DNA of 44,594 nucleotides, taken from NCBI GenBank assembly GCA_003427395.1, contig BFEA01000865.1, positions 168,925 through 213,518 on the forward strand, in the 5' to 3' direction. Made by a program: the position numbers and the translations under genes. The stretch is from Chara braunii. Lineage: Eukaryota > Streptophyta > Charophyceae > Charales > Characeae. Below the pieces are notes generated by a model. It was given only the letters and a program-made list of their open reading frames with translations. It had not been told where the DNA came from and made no database searches. Positions within the stretch are counted from its first letter, which is position 1. Each line of letters opens with the position of its first letter. This document shows positions 40,622-44,594 of this stretch, piece after piece.

Positions 40622-41379
40622 CTAATCGAACCACATCACTTCGAATAGTTTGAACACATCATCCCCATAGCCAGGTGTTGCTGCTACCTCTCTGCGGATT
40701 ATGGTTTCCCTGATCTTCGGGGCTACCTCTAGCCGGTCGTTCCTGTCCATATCCAAAATGATGAGGACCTCCCAGGCCCTGTCGCCGTGGAAGGGCCCAA
40801 ATTTCAATGATGTTTTATAAAACTCTTTCGACAACCATGCGCAATTTACGTGTACCCGCCCCATAGTGCTGGCCACCTCCGCGACGTGGTCAAAACCCCC
40901 AAACCAGTCTGCCACGAACTCGGGTACCCAAATCTTGGTCCGTAGACAGGGAGGCCTAAACTCCTTTATCCCCCCATCACGACCTTACTACGGACCACAT
41001 CCCATCCTTTGTTGGCAAACCTCTCGCCCGCCCTCCGAGTCCTCGCCTCGGCATCCCCTAGAAGCCACATCGGACTTTGCCCTGCCACGAGCGTTGTGCA
41101 AAATAGGTGTCACCCTTGCTCGAAGAGGATGACCGTCCCGACCGATTCCACCCTTCCTTCCACAATCTCCTCCCATCCTTCTTCCTCTTCTCTTAGCGGG
41201 TTCCAGATGCGCTCTACCCACAGGTACGATAATTCCGGCACAATCTCAAGCCCAACCCAGACACATGTGGTCCCTCTCCATTCATTATTCGCTAGTACAG
41301 ACATCTCTACGCCCCCTTCGACTCGTCTCGGCTCCCATCCTTTAAATGTGCAGTCCCTTAGCTGTAGTTCCCTTGCCAT
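40622..41379 (-). pseudogene. Unknown paralogous gene Z (array copy 2, decayed)
   Basis: Starts ATG GCA (MARELQLRDCTFKGWEP) at 41379. Family blocks: GGVEMSVLANNEWRGT, CVWVGLEIVPELSYLWVERI, GTVILFEQG, then an in-frame TGA exactly where X and Y have Trp (X: IGWHML; Y: DGWRAF), then HLFCTTLVAG. A shift in a G run near 40970 leads to KIWVPEFVADWFGGF, LKFGPFHGDRAWEVLIIL and a C-terminal YGDDVFKLFEVMWFD, stop at 40622. The Trp stop fits TGG to TGA. Other sequence is well conserved, suggesting decay after duplication. Confidence 0.68.
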
Positions 41380-41433
41380 CGCTTCCTTCGTGCACAGAGT
41401 CGACCACCCACTTCCCCGGGTAAGCCTCCCCTC

Positions 41434-42120
41434 TCAGAAGTCCCAATCCTCTATCTCGTCATCGTCCCCGTCATCGCTAAAATCATCCTCTTCGTTGTAG
41501 AACAATTCCTTCAGCCCTTCTAGGAAGGTCTCTCCTACCGCCACATTTCGGTAAACTATCCGCCAATGCAATGGACTAGGGACAAAAACGTTGTCCATGC
41601 TAAGGAGGTTTAGTATATCAGCTAACTCCTCCGCCAAGTTCCCTCCGAAAGGCCCCATTTCTACCGACAGCCTAAAGAAGTCCTGTCGAGCACACTGGTA
41701 CAACCTCAGGTTTGTCATTGACCGACATATCTCCTCCAGTCTATTTCCAGGTTCCAAAGACCGCGTCCACCAGAAACGGGGGTAGTACGCATCTCATCGT
41801 TCTGAGGGGTCGCCTCACATCCCCTCTATCTCCAAGTTCCACTCGCACCTCTACTTTGTCCCTGTCCATTTCCGCCCGCTGACATGCTGCCCATACTACC
41901 TCCTGCTCTGCCTCCCTAAACAGCAAGTCCGGCGCAGTCCCCAATACCAATTCTATTACCATCGCATTTTCAGTTTCCTGGGATAGGTAGACCTACCCTA
42001 AGCTGGTTCCAGGTCGGTCTACGTTCCTTCTTCCGGGAGGACGACGGATACCCCGTCCTTTACATCTATCGGCATTTCCGGACCGCTAGAATAGATTGGA
42101 AACAACAGTCACTGCGCCAT
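41434..42120 (-). pseudogene. Unknown paralogous gene W (array copy 1, most decayed)
   Basis: Starts ATG GCG CAG TGA at 42120, a stop at codon 4 that fits CGA to TGA. The frame then continues with VKDGVSVVLPEEGT before a TAG. About 50 residues of the middle are missing compared with the other copies. Family sequence resumes at VYLSQETENAMVIELVLG, LFREAEQEVVWAACQRA, CVLPPFLVDAVFGTW, then after a one-base shift VEMGPFGGNLAEELADIL, LKELFYNEEDD and an acidic tail ending at 41434. It aligns to copy X end to end except for the gap. Confidence 0.65.
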
Positions 42121-42530
42121 CTCGTCTTTCCCAGCCCCGGTTCCTGTTTTTCATAAAAGAGCACCGCACGGCTCCTTAGGTCAGGCTAACCCTTTTCCTA
42201 GATGAGCATTATTTCAGACCCCTCCTCCGGGTCTCCCTAATTTCCCTCGCCCAACACCCACATATCTTTCCTTGCAGTACCTTGGGTTGGTCACCACGTC
42301 CCACATTCCTTTTCTTGGTTCCATTTCAGCTGACCCCTTCCTTCCTTCCAGTCTTCTCTCACTCGCGCAGACTTAGGCGGGGGTGAGGATAGACTTAGAA
42401 GCTTGGTCCCTTTCCCACAACTCATCCTCAAGCAATCGTACAGGAGGAGATACAAAAAAAGAAAACCACGCAAATCTCGCACACACGCCGGTCATCTCCT
42501 CACCGACCTTTTCCCATGTGGTTTCCCCAC
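42121..42530 (-). other. Leader between candidate LTR and gene W
   Basis: No supported coding sequence. In minus sense, GTGGGGAAACCACATGGG lies directly left of the candidate LTR start. It begins TGG after one base, as a primer site would, but it does not match a tRNA end that I can name. Confidence 0.35.
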
Positions 42531-44101
42531 TGTTACTATTGGCAGAGTTTTATCCCGTACCTCAAGCACAGCTTAACCGTCGCGAGCGCGGTACCCAAAC
42601 TCCAGTGGGGGGATGTGCATAGTGCATGAGTCCGCTGGGCTCAGAAGAAGGGAGGAGAGCACCCAGTCGGTCGGATCACTCCGCCGTGGGATTTTCATTG
42701 GACTCCGGCCGAAGCCGAAGCACCAACCGCCTGCCAGGTAACCGGAGCCCCTCCTTCGCACGAAGAGGAGGGGTCGACCTGCGACTTGCCCGAGGCTTCC
42801 CCGGACTGGCGAACACCAGCACCGGAGGAAGGGGGGCTAGAGCCACTCCACTGAGGAGTAGGCTAATAAGGTGCAACATGCATGTTATATCTCCAGGCCT
42901 GGCCATGCCATGCGCCCGGCCACTCTCAAGTCCGATTCTCTCAAAGAAAAGAGCATGCACAAGTCCAAGTTTCTTCTCTTCAGTTATGTACACGAGCATG
43001 TATCGGGCGCCCCTCCGGAATCGTAAGGGTCAATTTAAGCCTATACCCGGCACCTCCACCATCTTTTGTAGGGTCGTACCCTGCTAGACTTTCGTGCCTG
43101 AGTCGACCCCTTCGTGGGTTCCATTTGGCTCAACCCGCCCACGCTCACGTTCAGGGCGCGGGTCATTCGTCCCAGGGGCACCCCCACCTAGTGCTATGAG
43201 ATGGATGGGGATGGGCCATTTGCGAGAGGGCTTCACATTGGGGATGTAGCTCCGCTCTCGTGCTAGGCGTTTTCTCGATTCAGTTAGATGTGGCCAGACA
43301 ATTGCTCCTTCCGATACACAAGCAGTCCAAGGGGGGTTTATTGAGAATTTTTCTTCTTTTGTGCGTAGGCCAAGCGTCATCCTTGGGCCACACACCTTTT
43401 CACTAAGCACAACCATCCCTATGGCATCATCGGGGTGGGACGGCGCCATCCATCCCCTAGCCCCTATATATTTATTTAACTTGACACATGCATCTCATCC
43501 ATACATCCGTTCCCCGCCCTTAGTCCTTTCGGGCTTCCATATTCCATGCAAGGAGTCGAAACACACGTTCATCATGCAAAGCCACACCCTCTTTTCCTTG
43601 ACCCTCTTCCCCAAGCATTCTACACCAAGGCTCACCCGCATCAGAGTTTACACTAAGCCCGTGGCCTTCCCCGTCGGATCCTCATCCTTTCTTTTCGCTT
43701 GCGAATCCCGGACCCAATCCCGCTTAAGTCATCTAAGCTACTCACATGCACAGTCCCACACAAGGCAAAAACCGATACAATCCCCCATTGGGGTCAACAC
43801 ATTGCCCTTCAAGCAAGCCAGTTCCTTTTCCCTTCGATGGTTCTTTCAACCTTCCCTTCCTTCCCACAATCAAAACCATGCATCCTTCTTAGTCATGCAA
43901 TTAGGGAATGGTTGAGTCAACTCACCTTGTGCCAAACTCTCTCTCTTTTACTTTTCTCGAGGACCTTGCCTTCCCAAATCCTCAAAGGCCTCTCCTTTCT
44001 CCTTCTTGGTGGCGCAAGGGACCGGCTACCCTTCCCTTACCCTTTTTCTCCACCAAGTGAGGACCGCTTCTTTTCACCGTTCGACTCCTGGCAATGTAAC
44101 A
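42531..44101 (-). mobile_element. Candidate LTR (solo, or 5' LTR of element 3)
   Basis: The plus-strand ends are TGTTACTATTGGCAG and CTGGCAATGTAACA, an imperfect terminal inverted repeat. The same TGTTAC/GTAACA ends mark the element 1 family and the solo LTR at 7113. No 5-bp flanking duplication is seen (CCCAC left, AGTGA right), which fits a 5' LTR with an internal domain on one side better than a solo. A CTATATATTT motif lies at 43465. No second copy was found in the window by eye, so the strand and the link to element 3 are inferred. Confidence 0.4.
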
Positions 44102-44176
44102 AGTGAGAGGGGGAGGGTTAGTTTCGTGCCAAGAATGACGAAGGGGGGGAGAGGGTAAGGCGAAGGTCAAGGCTCT

Positions 44177-44179
<3 letters not shown>

Positions 44180-44247
<68 letters not shown>
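44180..44247. repeat. (AG)n microsatellite
   Basis: A pure dinucleotide run of 68 bases, seen directly. Confidence 0.97.
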
Positions 44248-44249
<2 letters not shown>

Positions 44250-44383
44250 CCTACTCCCTAATCAACCTTACTCCCTAGCGCGACTTACCGCCCTACCTAA
44301 CGCTCCTTGCGTTCTTTGGTGCCTCCTTTGCTCACAATCTTTCAGTGACGGAAGAGGACGGAGGAGGAAAAACGTGCAAAGTG

Positions 44384-44594
44384 GTTTATTCATGGAGGGT
44401 GGGTGAAGAAAGCGGTGGAGGAAGAAGGTGGACGGCGGTTGGCTATGGCGGATGGGTGGAGGAGATCGTGGAGGAAGGAGGTGCAAGGTGGTTGGCTACG
44501 GTGGATGGGTGAAGGAGATGGTGGAGGAAGAAGGTGGAAGGCGGCTGACTATGGTGGATGGGCGAAGGAGATGGTGGAGGATGAAGGTGAAGGT
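44384..44594. repeat. 53-bp minisatellite, open at the window end
   Basis: GG(T/C)TGGCTA(T/C)GG-type units start at 44437, 44490 and 44543, each exactly 53 bases apart and containing GGAGATGGTGGAGGA. A less clear copy precedes them from about 44384. The array continues past the window edge. Pro/His-rich minus-strand frames are artefacts. Confidence 0.92.

Overview
The window is eukaryotic nuclear DNA dominated by nested, decayed Ty3/Gypsy-type LTR retrotransposons. No complete host gene is visible. A streptophyte (green plant lineage) source is suggested by three things: initiator-Met-type primer sites next to LTRs, a chromodomain-bearing integrase, and one exon of a plant-type ABCG transporter. 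The gag and protease sequence style reminds me of repeats from the charophyte alga Chara braunii. That is recall, not a search result.

Layout. 1-5283: non-coding, with polypyrimidine tracts, two tRNA-like SINE fragments, one weak candidate first exon, a (CT)n run, and a perfect Nextera mate-pair junction adapter at 2472-2509 that marks an assembly artefact. 5284-13984 (+): element 1, with a 5' LTR, primer site, broken gag, protease and RT. The RT is cut off and fused directly to a 3' LTR that lacks its start. A solo LTR of another family (7113-8212, perfect 5-bp target duplication) sits in its leader. 13982-14058: a CA microsatellite. 14059-22942 (-): element 2, a chromovirus with two LTRs, PBS, gag, PR, RT, RNase H, integrase and chromodomain, inserted in that CA tract. 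It carries many nonsense codons and an in-frame 81-bp triplication in the integrase core.

24098-27662 holds a tandem array of roughly 255-285 bp units with tRNA-like promoter boxes. Two solo LTRs of the element 1 family interrupt it, each flanked by a 5-bp duplication. 28417-28607 (-) is an exon of an ABCG24/28-like ABC transporter with both splice sites, the only recognisable host coding sequence. 29200-32300 is repeat-rich non-coding DNA.

32314-38242 (-) is element 3: gag, a DGGA protease and an integrase, with no reverse transcriptase between protease and integrase, plus an acidic ORF after the integrase. Upstream of its gag, on the same strand (38700-42120), are four tandem paralogous genes of a family I do not recognise. 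One is open (261 codons) and three are decayed. This array is the most novel feature here. It may be bounded by a candidate LTR at 42531-44101. The window ends in an (AG)n tract and a 53-bp minisatellite.
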